The position numbers and the translations under genes are program-made. The notes beneath the pieces were generated by a model, which was given only the letters and a program-made list of their open reading frames with translations, had not been told where the DNA came from and made no database searches. A stretch of 31,433 nucleotides of DNA from Spirochaetaceae bacterium (GTDB lineage Bacteria > Spirochaetota > Spirochaetia > Treponematales > Breznakiellaceae). The DNA is taken from positions 1 through 31,433 of the forward strand of contig JAITGJ010000154.1 in assembly GCA_031280705.1 (NCBI GenBank). Direction: 5' to 3'. Below are positions 5,990-14,601 of the stretch, piece after piece; the stretch's first letter is position 1; every line of letters begins with the position of its first letter.

Positions 5990-7915
5990 ATGGCGTACGT
6001 TAAAAATCTGTTCGACCGCAACTTTCTGGAATACGCAAGTTATGTAATCCGGGACCGGGCCATTCCCGATCTTGAGGACGGCCTCAAACCGGTACAGCGG
6101 CGCATACTGCATTCGCTCTTTGAAATGGACGATGGAAAATTTCACAAGGTGGCCAATGTAGTCGGCTCCTGCATGAAGTATCATCCCCACGGGGACGCGT
6201 CCATTGGGTCGGCCCTGGTGGTGCTGGCAAACAAGGAATACTTTATTGACCGGCAGGGCAATTTTGGCAACATCTATACCGGCGACGCCGCTTCCGCCGC
6301 CCGGTACATTGAATGCCGCGTAACGCCGCTGGCAAAAGATATTTTTTACAATCCTAAACTTACCGAATACACCGCTTCCTACGACGGGCGGAACAGGGAG
6401 CCTGTACTGTTCCCCGCGAAAATTCCCGTGGCGCTCGTCATGGGCGCGGAAGGAATCGCTGTCGGTATGTCAACACGGATACTGCCGCACAATATTGTCG
6501 AAGTGCTGGAGGCGGAAAAGGCATGCCTCCAGGGAAAGAAATTTCAGCTTTTTCCCGATTTTCCCACGGGCGGCATGGTAGATGTATCGGATTACCGTGA
6601 CGGGAACGGCAAGGTACTGGTACGTTCGCGGCTTGACACATCGGACCCCAAACGTATCGTTATCCGGGAACTGCCCGTGGGCTCCACCACGGAAAGCCTT
6701 ATCAACAGCGTTGAAAACGCCGCCCGCGCGGGGCGCGTCAAAATACAGTCCATCAGTGATTTTACCACGGAGCATGTTGAAATAGAAATAAAACTCGCGC
6801 GGGGCGCATACGCGGAAGAAACGGTTGACGCCCTCTATGCCTTTACCGAGTGCGAACAGTCGGTTTCCGTCAATCTGCTCCTTATAAAAAACGGCCTCCC
6901 TACCGTAATGACTGTTACGGAAGTCATTCAGCACCACGCGAAACAGCTTGTAAAAATACTTACCAAAGAACTGGAAATTGAAAAGAAAGAACTTCTCGAC
7001 AAACTCCACCTGCGCACGCTGGAACGCATTTTTGTTGAGGAGCGCATTTACAAGGGCATTGAGAAAATGAAAACCGCCGGCGGCGTGGAAAATGCCGTGG
7101 TGGGCGGATTCGGACCCTTCCTCAGGGAAATCGGCCCCCGGGGGGTAAGCCACGACGATGTGGAACATCTGCTCCGCATCCCCATACGCAGAATTTCACT
7201 GTACGACATCAACCGCGCCCGAGAAGAAATGCAGGCGATTCAGGACCGCATCAAGGAGATCAACGCTCACCTCAAAAACATTGTTGCCTACGCGCTGGGT
7301 TTTCTGGACGGCATTATCGCAAAAATAAAAAACAGCGATGAGTATGGCCGGGGAGAGCGGCGGACCAAAGTCGGTTCTTTTGAAAAAATCGACATCAAGG
7401 AAGTTGTCGAAAATGTTCCGCTTAAATATGACCGGAAAACCGGTTATCTCGGTACCGCCGTTGACGGGGAAACGATAATGGAACTGTCGCCCTTTGACCG
7501 GGTGCTCACCGTGCGGAATGACGGATCGTATTTTGTGTCGGACCTGCCGGAAAAAACATTCGTGGGGCCGCACGCCTGGTATATCGCCGTTGCCGACAAG
7601 GAAGCTCTGGCAAAAGTTGTCTTCACGGTGATTTACCGGGACACCGCGACCGGCCTGCCCTTTATCAAGCGCTGCCGCATTGAGGGGTGGATCATGAACC
7701 GGGAGTACTCACTGGTGCCCTCCGGGGGCGCGGCCTTCTTCATTGATACCCGGAACAAATTTACTTTTACCCTGAAATACAGGCCGAAACCCCGGCTCAA
7801 AGTGCTGGAAGAGACGTTCAAGGCGCAGAATTTCGCCGTAAAAAGTCTCAAGGCAAACGGAGTGCGGCTTTCAAACAAGGAAGCGGCGTCGGCGAAGGTT
7901 GACGCGAAGGGGTAG
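5990..7915 (+). CDS. parC: Topoisomerase IV subunit A (GyrA/ParC family, short form)
   Basis: This 641-residue type IIA topoisomerase A subunit carries the DNA breakage-reunion domain. The N-terminus has the winged-helix signature SYVIRDRAIPDLEDGLKPVQ, then YHPHGDASIG, and the catalytic tyrosine at about residue 106 in ASAARYIECR. A long coiled-coil segment follows at about residues 345-385 (VKILTKELEIEKKELLDKL). The C-terminus is much shorter than a full GyrA beta-pinwheel, as in spirochaete ParC. It would work with a ParE-type ATPase, which is not in the window. The start at 5990 follows AAGGGA. The residue after HPHGD is Ala70 where E. coli GyrA has Ser83, a change associated with quinolone resistance. 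GyrA identity cannot be fully excluded. Confidence 0.85.
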   Translation: MAYVKNLFDRNFLEYASYVIRDRAIPDLEDGLKPVQRRILHSLFEMDDGKFHKVANVVGSCMKYHPHGDASIGSALVVLANKEYFIDRQGNFGNIYTGDAASAARYIECRVTPLAKDIFYNPKLTEYTASYDGRNREPVLFPAKIPVALVMGAEGIAVGMSTRILPHNIVEVLEAEKACLQGKKFQLFPDFPTGGMVDVSDYRDGNGKVLVRSRLDTSDPKRIVIRELPVGSTTESLINSVENAARAGRVKIQSISDFTTEHVEIEIKLARGAYAEETVDALYAFTECEQSVSVNLLLIKNGLPTVMTVTEVIQHHAKQLVKILTKELEIEKKELLDKLHLRTLERIFVEERIYKGIEKMKTAGGVENAVVGGFGPFLREIGPRGVSHDDVEHLLRIPIRRISLYDINRAREEMQAIQDRIKEINAHLKNIVAYALGFLDGIIAKIKNSDEYGRGERRTKVGSFEKIDIKEVVENVPLKYDRKTGYLGTAVDGETIMELSPFDRVLTVRNDGSYFVSDLPEKTFVGPHAWYIAVADKEALAKVVFTVIYRDTATGLPFIKRCRIEGWIMNREYSLVPSGGAAFFIDTRNKFTFTLKYRPKPRLKVLEETFKAQNFAVKSLKANGVRLSNKEAASAKVDAKG

Positions 7916-7987
7916 TATCGCTGCTCTGCCGGATTACGGCGGCGCCGGTACGGCGACGTCATCGTTGGCGATGTTACAGGAGGCGTT

Positions 7988-8755
7988 TTGCATCAGGAAT
8001 GGTTTAACGATGAAAATTTCTGGAAAGAATACGCTCCCATCATGTTTGACGGCAAACGCTGGGGAGAGGTAGGAGCGGTGGCCGATGGCGTTACGGCCCT
8101 TGCGCGGCTTTCACCGTACGGAGGCCGCGCGGCGGAACCCCCGTCGGTTCTGGACGCCTGCTGCGGGTTTGGACGCATTACGGCCGAACTTGCCCGGCGG
8201 GGGTTCCGGGCAACGGGCGTGGACATTACCCCCGCCTACCTCAGCGCCGCGCGGGAAGATGCCGCGCACGAAGGGCTGAACATTGAATATATTGAATCCG
8301 ATGTCCGGCTCTGGAAGCGTCCGGCGGCTTTTGATCTTGCGGTAAATCTGTATATTTCTTTTGGCTATTTCCGGGAAGCCGCTGATGATCTTCTCTTTGC
8401 CCGCAATGTGTACGAATCCCTCAAAAGCGGCGGCAGTTTTATTGTTGAAACGCTGGGCAAGGAAATTGCCGTACGGGATTTTGTGGAAGCCGAATGGTTT
8501 GAGCGTGCGGGGTATTTTGTGCTCACCGCATACGAGGCGCTTGATTCCTGGGACATGCTCAAAAACCGCTGGATACTGATCGGCGCGGACGGCCGCCGTA
8601 TCGAGAAAACCTTTACGCAGCGCCTCTACGCGGCAACGGAACTGCGGCGGCTCCTTTGCGAGGCGGGTTTCGCGGAGGTAGAACTGTACGGGGACTGGAA
8701 CGAATCGCCCTATGATCGCGCCGCCGCGCGGCTTATCGCGGTGGGACGGAAATAG
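7988..8755 (+). CDS. Class I SAM-dependent methyltransferase
   Basis: This 255-residue methyltransferase has a Rossmann fold: SAM-binding motif I is VLDACCGFGRITAELARRG (about residues 54-72), followed by the acidic motif II GVDITPAYLSAARE and a post-motif SDVRLW. The N-terminal QEWFNDENFWKEYAPIMF segment precedes the core, and the sheet ends with SGGSFIVETLGKE. The start is TTG at 7988, with AGGAGG ending 4 nt before it; no in-frame ATG lies near, so TTG is well supported. The substrate (small molecule, RNA or protein) cannot be told. It is 72 nt downstream of the parC-like gene on the same strand and may be cotranscribed with it. Confidence 0.85.
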   Translation: MHQEWFNDENFWKEYAPIMFDGKRWGEVGAVADGVTALARLSPYGGRAAEPPSVLDACCGFGRITAELARRGFRATGVDITPAYLSAAREDAAHEGLNIEYIESDVRLWKRPAAFDLAVNLYISFGYFREAADDLLFARNVYESLKSGGSFIVETLGKEIAVRDFVEAEWFERAGYFVLTAYEALDSWDMLKNRWILIGADGRRIEKTFTQRLYAATELRRLLCEAGFAEVELYGDWNESPYDRAAARLIAVGRK

Positions 8756-8787
8756 CCGCCGGCAACGGCGATATGAACAACGCTATT

Positions 8788-8840
8788 ATAATTAGTGTCT
8801 GTCCATAAAGTCGGTTACTTTATAGACAGACTCTAATTAT
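8788..8840 (+). repeat. Double-hairpin element, copy 3 (solitary hairpin A)
   Basis: The stem 8797-8811 with 8817-8831 has loop CGGTT and one C-A mismatch. The flanks ATAATTAG and CTAATTAT extend the inverted repeat on both sides, suggesting complete element ends. Spacer and hairpin B are missing. It lies 38 nt upstream of glpK and just after the methyltransferase gene, so it could end or modulate transcription into glpK. Confidence 0.85.
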
Positions 8841-8877
8841 TGTGCGCACCAGGCGCGAAGATACCGGAGGCGGAACC

Positions 8878-10374
8878 ATGAATTATATTCTTGCGCTGGA
8901 TCAGGGAACAACAAGCTCGCGGGCGATTTTGTTTGATCATGATCAAAATATGGCGGGCATTGCCCAAAAGGAATTCCCGCAGTTGTATCCCCATGAAGGC
9001 TGGGTGGAGCATGACCCCATGGAAATTTATTCTTCCCAGTATGCGGTCATGATGGAGGTTATTACCGGGAAGGGCATCGACGCGAAGGAGATTGCCGCCA
9101 TCGGCATTACCAACCAGCGGGAAACAACGATACTGTGGGACAAAAACACGGGCCGCCCGGTGTACAACGCCATCGTGTGGCAGTGCCGCCGTACCGCGGA
9201 AATGGTTGACCGCCTTACGGCGGCGGGACACGGGGACTATATCAAAAAGACAACCGGCCTGGTACCGGACGCATATTTTTCCGGCACTAAAATACAGTGG
9301 ATTCTGGATCATGTTGAAGGCGCCAGAAAGCGGGCCGCGCGCGGCGAACTGTTGTTCGGCACGGTGGATTCCTGGCTCATCTGGAAACTTACCGGCGGGC
9401 GCGTTCATGTTACCGATTATACCAACGCGTCGCGCACCATGTTTTTTGATATACGCCGTCTTGATTGGGACGATGCGCTGCTTGCGATGATGGATATACC
9501 GCGGGAAATACTGCCTGAGGTGCGGCCTTCAAGCGGGATTTACGGCACGGTAAACATCCAGGGCGTGGAAGTGCCCATCGCCGCGGCCGCCGGAGATCAG
9601 CAGGCCGCGCTTTTCGGCCAGTGCTGTTTTGAAAAAGGCGAGGCAAAAAATACCTACGGTACGGGCTGTTTCCTGCTCATGAATACCGGGCCGGTTCCGT
9701 GTGAAAGCAAAAACGGCCTTGTCGCGACCATTGCCGCGGGGACGGCCGGCCGGAGCCAGCCGGAGCGGCTGCGCTACGCCCTTGAGGGGAGCGTCTTTAC
9801 CGGCGGTGCGGTAATTCAGTGGCTCCGGGATGAAATGAAATTTTTCAGCGACAGCGCGGACGCCGAATACTACGCCGGAAAAGTGGAAGATTCAGGGGGT
9901 GTGTACATCGTTCCGGCTTTTACCGGCCTCGGAGCGCCCCACTGGGACCAGTACGCGCGGGGGACTATTACCGGCATCACGCGGGGAACGCGCAAGGAAC
10001 ATCTGATCCGCGCCGCCGAAGAGTCCATCGCCTATCAAAGCCTCGATGTGGTGCGGGCCATGGAAAAAGATACCGGCGAAACCATTACGGAACTGCGGGT
10101 GGACGGCGGCGCGACGAGGGACCGGCTGCTGCTCCAGTTTCAGGCGGATATTATGAACTGCCGCATCGTGCGTCCCCATATCCGCGAAACTACCGCGCTT
10201 GGGGCCGCTTCCCTTGCGGGCCTTGCCGCCGGTTTTTGGCGGGATACCGGCGAACTCCGCGCGCGGTGGAACGAGGAGGCGGTTTTTATCCCCCGGATGG
10301 ACGGGGCACAACGGGAACGCCTCCTCGCGGACTGGCGGCGGGCCGTGGAGCGCAGCCTCCGCTGGGCGGAATAA
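8878..10374 (+). CDS. glpK: Glycerol kinase
   Basis: This 498-residue FGGY-family sugar kinase phosphorylates glycerol to sn-glycerol-3-phosphate with ATP in the cytoplasm. Motifs in order: ATP/substrate entry LDQGTTSSRAI (residues 6-16), ITNQRETT, NAIVWQCRRT, the glycerol-binding GTVDSWLIWKLTGG then TDYTNASRTMFFDI, AGDQQAALFGQ, the phosphate motif NTYGTGCFLLMNTG, FTGLGAPHWDQYARGTI, and the adenosine motif LRVDGGATRDRLLLQFQAD. Length and motifs are canonical. The ATG at 8878 has GGAGG about 8 nt upstream. No glpF or glpD neighbour is present; it stands alone behind a solitary hairpin A element and converges on the radical SAM gene. Confidence 0.97.
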   Translation: MNYILALDQGTTSSRAILFDHDQNMAGIAQKEFPQLYPHEGWVEHDPMEIYSSQYAVMMEVITGKGIDAKEIAAIGITNQRETTILWDKNTGRPVYNAIVWQCRRTAEMVDRLTAAGHGDYIKKTTGLVPDAYFSGTKIQWILDHVEGARKRAARGELLFGTVDSWLIWKLTGGRVHVTDYTNASRTMFFDIRRLDWDDALLAMMDIPREILPEVRPSSGIYGTVNIQGVEVPIAAAAGDQQAALFGQCCFEKGEAKNTYGTGCFLLMNTGPVPCESKNGLVATIAAGTAGRSQPERLRYALEGSVFTGGAVIQWLRDEMKFFSDSADAEYYAGKVEDSGGVYIVPAFTGLGAPHWDQYARGTITGITRGTRKEHLIRAAEESIAYQSLDVVRAMEKDTGETITELRVDGGATRDRLLLQFQADIMNCRIVRPHIRETTALGAASLAGLAAGFWRDTGELRARWNEEAVFIPRMDGAQRERLLADWRRAVERSLRWAE

Positions 10375-10395
10375 CCGGCGGGCGCTTCAGGCTTC

Positions 10396-10417
10396 GCGCG
10401 GCTTTTTTCCGCCGCGC
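10396..10417. terminator. Hairpin between convergent glpK and the radical SAM gene
   Basis: A 7-bp GC-only stem, GCGCGGC with GCCGCGC, encloses a T-rich loop (TTTTTTCC). It sits in the 57-bp gap between two convergent genes, so it could serve both as a bidirectional terminator. No trailing T-run follows, so the call is weak. Confidence 0.4.
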
Positions 10418-10431
10418 CCCGGCCCGTGCCG

Positions 10432-11319
10432 TTATTCAAACAGGCCAAACTGTTTCGCGGCATGTTCCCGCTTATAATCGGCGATAATATCTTTCATTTC
10501 GTGCCGTAGTCCAAGTTCGGCGCATTTTTGGGCAAAAACAGTCCAAAGTTTTCCTGCCCGGGGCGAATCGCACCGGTAGCGTTCCCCGTATTGCCGCATA
10601 TATTTTTCTTTTGTGCCGGGAAAATGCCGGTCCAGTTCCGCGTAAAAGTATTCCCGGTTCCCCGTGCGCAGTGTTACGCCGATGGCCGGATAGATAAAAC
10701 GCGCCCCGCTTTCTTTTGCCCGGCGGATAATGGCAAGAATATTTTCTTCCGTATCTTCAATAAACGGCAGCAGCGGCATCATCAGAATTCCGGCGTATAT
10801 TCCGCTCCCGCTCAATTTTTCAAGCGCGGCAAACCGTTCGCCGGAAAGCGGCGCGTGCGGTTCCACCCTTCGGGAAAGGTCATCGCTCGCCGTGGTAACA
10901 GTTATTTTGACAATCACCGGTGAGTGGCTCTGTATGTCCCTGAGCACGCCGGTATCCCGGGTGATCAGGCTGCTTTTTGTGGCGATGGCGGCCCCGAAGC
11001 GGCAGGCGTTCAACAGTTCCAGCGCGTTTCCCGTCAGTTTCAGTTCTTTTTCATGCGGGTTGTAGGGATCGCTCATGGCGCCGGTTGCGACAACGCCCCG
11101 CTTCCGCCGGGCAAGAAGCTCATCACGAATGATGCGGAGGGCGTCCTGTTTTGCCCGTATCCTGCCGAAGTCTTCGATTTGGTAACAGCGGCTTCTGCTG
11201 TCGCAGTAGATACAGCCGTGTGAACATCCCCGGTAAATGTTCATATTGTAGTCAACGCCAAACCACTCCTGTCCGTTTTTGGTGCGGCTTACAATTGTTT
11301 TTGCGGGTATATATTCCAT
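10432..11319 (-). CDS. Radical SAM protein (spore-photoproduct-lyase-like / Rv2578c family)
   Basis: This 295-residue protein has a [4Fe-4S] radical SAM cluster motif CSHGCIYC at about residues 32-39, preceded by the conserved NIYRGC and followed by DSRSRCY. Downstream are the TGAMSDPYNPHEKELKLT block, ITRDTGVL and ITVTTASDD, which fit the Rv2578c/SPL-like group. These proteins are of uncertain substrate; true spore photoproduct lyase is unlikely in a non-sporulating lineage. The start at 11319 has no clear Shine-Dalgarno. The upstream aminopeptidase gene ends 50 nt away, but an 18-bp hairpin (11331-11370) separates them, so cotranscription is doubtful. Confidence 0.85.
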   Translation of the reverse strand: MEYIPAKTIVSRTKNGQEWFGVDYNMNIYRGCSHGCIYCDSRSRCYQIEDFGRIRAKQDALRIIRDELLARRKRGVVATGAMSDPYNPHEKELKLTGNALELLNACRFGAAIATKSSLITRDTGVLRDIQSHSPVIVKITVTTASDDLSRRVEPHAPLSGERFAALEKLSGSGIYAGILMMPLLPFIEDTEENILAIIRRAKESGARFIYPAIGVTLRTGNREYFYAELDRHFPGTKEKYMRQYGERYRCDSPRAGKLWTVFAQKCAELGLRHEMKDIIADYKREHAAKQFGLFE

Positions 11320-11330
11320 GCCGGCATCAT

Positions 11331-11370
11331 AACCAATAAGCGTAACGCGGAAGCGTTACGCTTATTGGTT
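11331..11370 (-). terminator. 18-bp perfect hairpin at the aminopeptidase stop codon
   Basis: The arms 11331-11348 and 11353-11370 pair perfectly around loop GGAA. The right arm overlaps the aminopeptidase TAA (11369-11371). On the minus strand no long T-run follows the hairpin, so it may end the htrA-aminopeptidase transcript or protect its 3' end. Confidence 0.55.
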
Positions 11371-12856
11371 AGGCATCACGGAGAAAAGCGGCGTATGCTT
11401 CGCGCGTAGCGTACAGATCAATTTTGCTCAGCACCTCAAAAGGGGAATGCATGGAGAGGACCGGAATCCCGCAGTCCAGCACCTCGACGCCCAGATTCGC
11501 CACATATTTCGCGATGGTACCGCCGCCGCCCTTGTCCACTTTGCCCAAATCGCCATACTGCCAGGGAATATTCCGGGCGGTAAGAATACGCTGCACCCGT
11601 CCGCAGAATTCCGCGTTGGCGTCACTGCCGCCGCTCTTGCCATTCCCGCCGGTAAACTTGCTCAGGGCAATGCCGCGGCCAAGCCAGGCCGTATTTTTCC
11701 GGTCCTGAACGCTCTCCCAGGTGGGATCGAGCGCTCCGTTTACATCACAGGAAAGCATGGAGGATTTTTCAAGGGCTGCGCGGAGCAGCAAATCGGAATA
11801 ATTTTTTTCCGAAAGCGCGATAAGATGCGCGGCGCAGTTTTCAAAAAACCGGGACTGCGCGCCGGTATTGCCCGCGGACCCTATTTCTTCCTTATCGGTA
11901 AAAATACAAACGGCGGTCTTTTCCGGCGTTTCCCCCGCGGCAATTTCCAGCAGGGCGCTGAGGGCGGCAAACGCGCAGGAACGGTCGTCATGGCCGTAGC
12001 CGCCGATCATGCTCCGGTCAAACCCAAGGTCCCGCGCCCTGAACGCGGGAACCAGTTCCAGTTCCGCGCCATAAAAATCATCCTCCACCATGCCGTATTT
12101 TTCATTAAGAATGGAAAGGAGATTGAGCTTCACCCGGTCTTTCGCCTTGCCGTCCCGGTAGGGTTTTGACCCGGCAAGTATATTGAGGTCCTCTCCGGGC
12201 ACCAATTCGTTCGCTTTTTTCTGCATCTGCTCCCGGGCCAGATGGGGAAGCAGGTCCGTAATGGTAAACACCGGATCGCCGGTATCCTCTCCCACGCGGA
12301 CTTCCACGCGCGCGCCGTCCGCCCTGATGATTACCCCGTGCAGGGCGAGCGGTATCGCGGTCCACTGATAATTCTTGATACCGCCGTAATACTGCGTATC
12401 AAGCAGGGCGAACCCGGCGTCCTCGTAAAGCGGCGCGGCCTTGAGATCGATGCGCGGGGAATCGACATGCGCGCCCACCAGGTTAAGCCCCGCCACCGGC
12501 GGCGTCTTTCCGATGATAACCGCGATGAGGGATTTTTCCCGGTTGATAAAATACAGTTTGTCCCCGGCGGCAAGGCGGCGTCCGTCTCCGCCCATCGCGG
12601 CGGAAGGGCTGCCCGCGCCGCGGAAACCCGCCCGGTCAAGCAGTTCCCGCCCGGCGGCGATGCATTCCCGTTCGGTTTTTCCCCGATCCAGAAACTGCTT
12701 GTACTCCTCCGCGAAGGCGTCGATTTTTTCTTCCGCCTCCGCTCCGGCATTTTCCCAGCCATTTTTCCGGCTGCTGAACAGTTTATCCGCGAGCATCTGC
12801 CCCGCGCTTTTGCCTTTGTCCGCCGCCTCTTCCTCGTCCCCGTCTGAATATCCCAT
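11369..12856 (-). CDS. M18-family (aspartyl-type) metalloaminopeptidase
   Basis: This 495-residue cytoplasmic aminopeptidase with a co-catalytic metal site carries the M18 motifs: GAHVDSPRIDLK (metal His and Asp), YGGIKNYQW, GYGHDDRSCAFAALSALLEI (metal Asp), IFTDKEEIGSAGNTGAQS (catalytic Glu pair), SCDVNGALDPTW, GGSDANAEF, and the C-terminal metal His in PVLSMHSPFE. Length fits the longer bacterial M18 enzymes. AAGGAGG lies 5 nt before the ATG at 12856; an adjacent GTG at 12859 is too close to it. The gene follows htrA by 21 nt, so the two form an operon linking periplasmic proteolysis with cytoplasmic peptide recycling (inference). Confidence 0.92.
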   Translation of the reverse strand: MGYSDGDEEEAADKGKSAGQMLADKLFSSRKNGWENAGAEAEEKIDAFAEEYKQFLDRGKTERECIAAGRELLDRAGFRGAGSPSAAMGGDGRRLAAGDKLYFINREKSLIAVIIGKTPPVAGLNLVGAHVDSPRIDLKAAPLYEDAGFALLDTQYYGGIKNYQWTAIPLALHGVIIRADGARVEVRVGEDTGDPVFTITDLLPHLAREQMQKKANELVPGEDLNILAGSKPYRDGKAKDRVKLNLLSILNEKYGMVEDDFYGAELELVPAFRARDLGFDRSMIGGYGHDDRSCAFAALSALLEIAAGETPEKTAVCIFTDKEEIGSAGNTGAQSRFFENCAAHLIALSEKNYSDLLLRAALEKSSMLSCDVNGALDPTWESVQDRKNTAWLGRGIALSKFTGGNGKSGGSDANAEFCGRVQRILTARNIPWQYGDLGKVDKGGGGTIAKYVANLGVEVLDCGIPVLSMHSPFEVLSKIDLYATREAYAAFLRDA

Positions 12857-12877
12857 CACGCCCTCCTTTGCTTCCCG

Positions 12878-14374
12878 TTACCGTTTGAACCGGAGCGTTT
12901 CCAGCCGCGACCCGTTTCTGACCACTTCAAACCACAATTCCCGGCCCGTCCGCTCCCGGAGCAGCCGGTAGAACGCGGCCAGGTCCCGCACCGCTTCCCC
13001 GTTCAGGCTGATGATCCGGTCCTCCCGCTGGAGGCCGATAACCGCCGCGGGACTTTCCGTCTGGATCTCCGCCACAATAACCCCCTGATCGCCCGCATTC
13101 AAATGAAGCGCCTGCCGGATAGCGTCGGTGATGGGAACGGCGTACACGCCCGGCCAGAGTTTTCTGCCGTCTGAGTCTACCCCCGCCGCGCGCGCTTCAA
13201 TACGTACCCGCAAATCGTGGGAAGCGCCATCGCGGAACACGGTAAACGTAACCTGCGCCCCCGCGCGGAGATCTCCCACCCGCCGCGTAAGCGCGTTCCG
13301 GTCGCGGATTTCCGCGCCGTCAAGGTGGGTGATATAGTCGCCGGGCTGGAGACCGCCCTTGTGCGCCGGAGAATCAATGAAAACCTGAACGGCCAAAGCG
13401 CCGCGCTTTCCGGTAAGGCCCAGCGCCTGGGCCAGGTCGCGGTCCGTATCGATGAGGGACACGCCCAGCCACCCGTCGCTGATTTCGCCCTTGTTGATAA
13501 ATTCGTCAATCGTGCGTTTCGCGTTATTGATGGGGATGGCAAAGCCGAGTCCCATGGAACCCCCGCCGTTATCGCTGGCTATCCAGGTGGGAATCCCGAT
13601 AACTTCCCCGCGGATATTCACCAGCGCCCCGCCGGAATTGCCCCGGTTAATGGATGTATCGGTCTGGATAAAGTCGTTGATATTCCCCGCGGGACCGCCC
13701 GTGCGCCCGATGGCGCTTACAATGCCCATCGTTACGGTGGACATAAGGCCCATGGGATTGCCGATGGCGATGGCCCAGTCTCCCACCCGCACGGAATCAG
13801 AATCGCCCAGTACGGCGAGGGGAAACCGGTCGCTCGTGCGGAATGATACCATGGCAAGATCCCGCCGCTCGTTGGTTCCCACGATTTCCGCGGGGTATTC
13901 CCGGCCGTCCTCCACGGCGATGGAAACTTCCGTTACGCCGTCAACCACATGGAAATTGGTAATCACATAATACAGGTCCCCGTTCTGCCGGACGATGATC
14001 CCCGACCCGACGCCCTGCGAGCGGAATTGCCGCTCCGGGCCGCGATTCGGCTCCTGGTCCCGCGGGCCAAAGAAAAATTCCGGCGGGATGCCGTTCGGCA
14101 GGGTTGGCCGCCTGACCGACACGGTTTTTATCTCCACCACCGAAGGAAGCACGCGCTCCGCCACGGCCCGGAAACTGGTTTGAAGGCTTTCCGCCACCGC
14201 AAGGGCGTCCTGGGGAATAACCAGGGGGTTTTCCTGGGCTTCCGCCGGTTTTCCCCCCGGAGGCGTAGAACAGGAAAACGACACAAAGGCCAGAGAAAAC
14301 CCAAAAAGTACCCCGATTAGTACCAGATTAAAAACAAAAAAATGCCTGGACGAAAGTCTTTCCGCGAATTTCAT
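12878..14374 (-). CDS. htrA: HtrA/DegP-family serine protease with two PDZ domains
   Basis: This 498-residue periplasmic protease/chaperone has an N-terminal membrane segment at about residues 11-34, ending in SFSC, which could be a relaxed spirochaete lipobox. The trypsin-like domain carries the full triad: His142 in TNFHVVDG, Asp172 in RRDLAMVSF and Ser247 in RGNSGGALVN. Two PDZ domains follow, at about residues 300-395 (with GGLQPGDYITHLDG) and 405-495 (with IGLQREDRIISLNGEAV). This is the DegP/DegS domain order. It degrades or refolds damaged envelope proteins. It is followed by the M18 aminopeptidase 21 nt downstream. A candidate promoter lies at 14486-14514. Confidence 0.95.
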   Translation of the reverse strand: MKFAERLSSRHFFVFNLVLIGVLFGFSLAFVSFSCSTPPGGKPAEAQENPLVIPQDALAVAESLQTSFRAVAERVLPSVVEIKTVSVRRPTLPNGIPPEFFFGPRDQEPNRGPERQFRSQGVGSGIIVRQNGDLYYVITNFHVVDGVTEVSIAVEDGREYPAEIVGTNERRDLAMVSFRTSDRFPLAVLGDSDSVRVGDWAIAIGNPMGLMSTVTMGIVSAIGRTGGPAGNINDFIQTDTSINRGNSGGALVNIRGEVIGIPTWIASDNGGGSMGLGFAIPINNAKRTIDEFINKGEISDGWLGVSLIDTDRDLAQALGLTGKRGALAVQVFIDSPAHKGGLQPGDYITHLDGAEIRDRNALTRRVGDLRAGAQVTFTVFRDGASHDLRVRIEARAAGVDSDGRKLWPGVYAVPITDAIRQALHLNAGDQGVIVAEIQTESPAAVIGLQREDRIISLNGEAVRDLAAFYRLLRERTGRELWFEVVRNGSRLETLRFKR

Positions 14375-14485
14375 TATCCGAAACCCTCCGGCCCCGCCGC
14401 GGCGGGGAGAATTAGGCAGCCCGTTCAGCGCCGGTCTGGTGAACGGGCCCGCATTGAGGGCCCCGTAAACGGCCCGATTGTCTTA

Positions 14486-14514
14486 ATAATACCGGAAAAG
14501 CCCGAATAGTTACA
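14486..14514 (-). promoter_or_regulatory. Candidate promoter for htrA
   Basis: On the minus strand TATTAT (14491-14486) is a good -10. A poor -35, TGTAAC, lies 17 bp further up at 14514-14509. Between this and the htrA ATG are two inverted repeats: CCCGTTCA/TGAACGGG at about 14421-14448 and CCCCGCCGCGGCGGGG at about 14392-14407. These could shape the leader. Confidence 0.35.
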
Positions 14515-14601
14515 GGGGGCGGCGGGCGCCGCGCCGCGCTCCTCCGTACCGGGAGCCGTTTCTGTGCGCGGCATAACACGTCCCGGTTGAGGCCGCGCCG
14601 C

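Noticed and set aside
10432..11319. Functional spore photoproduct lyase
   Set aside because: The cluster motif fits the broader Rv2578c/SPL-like group, and nothing in the window suggests sporulation, so only the general radical SAM call is supported.
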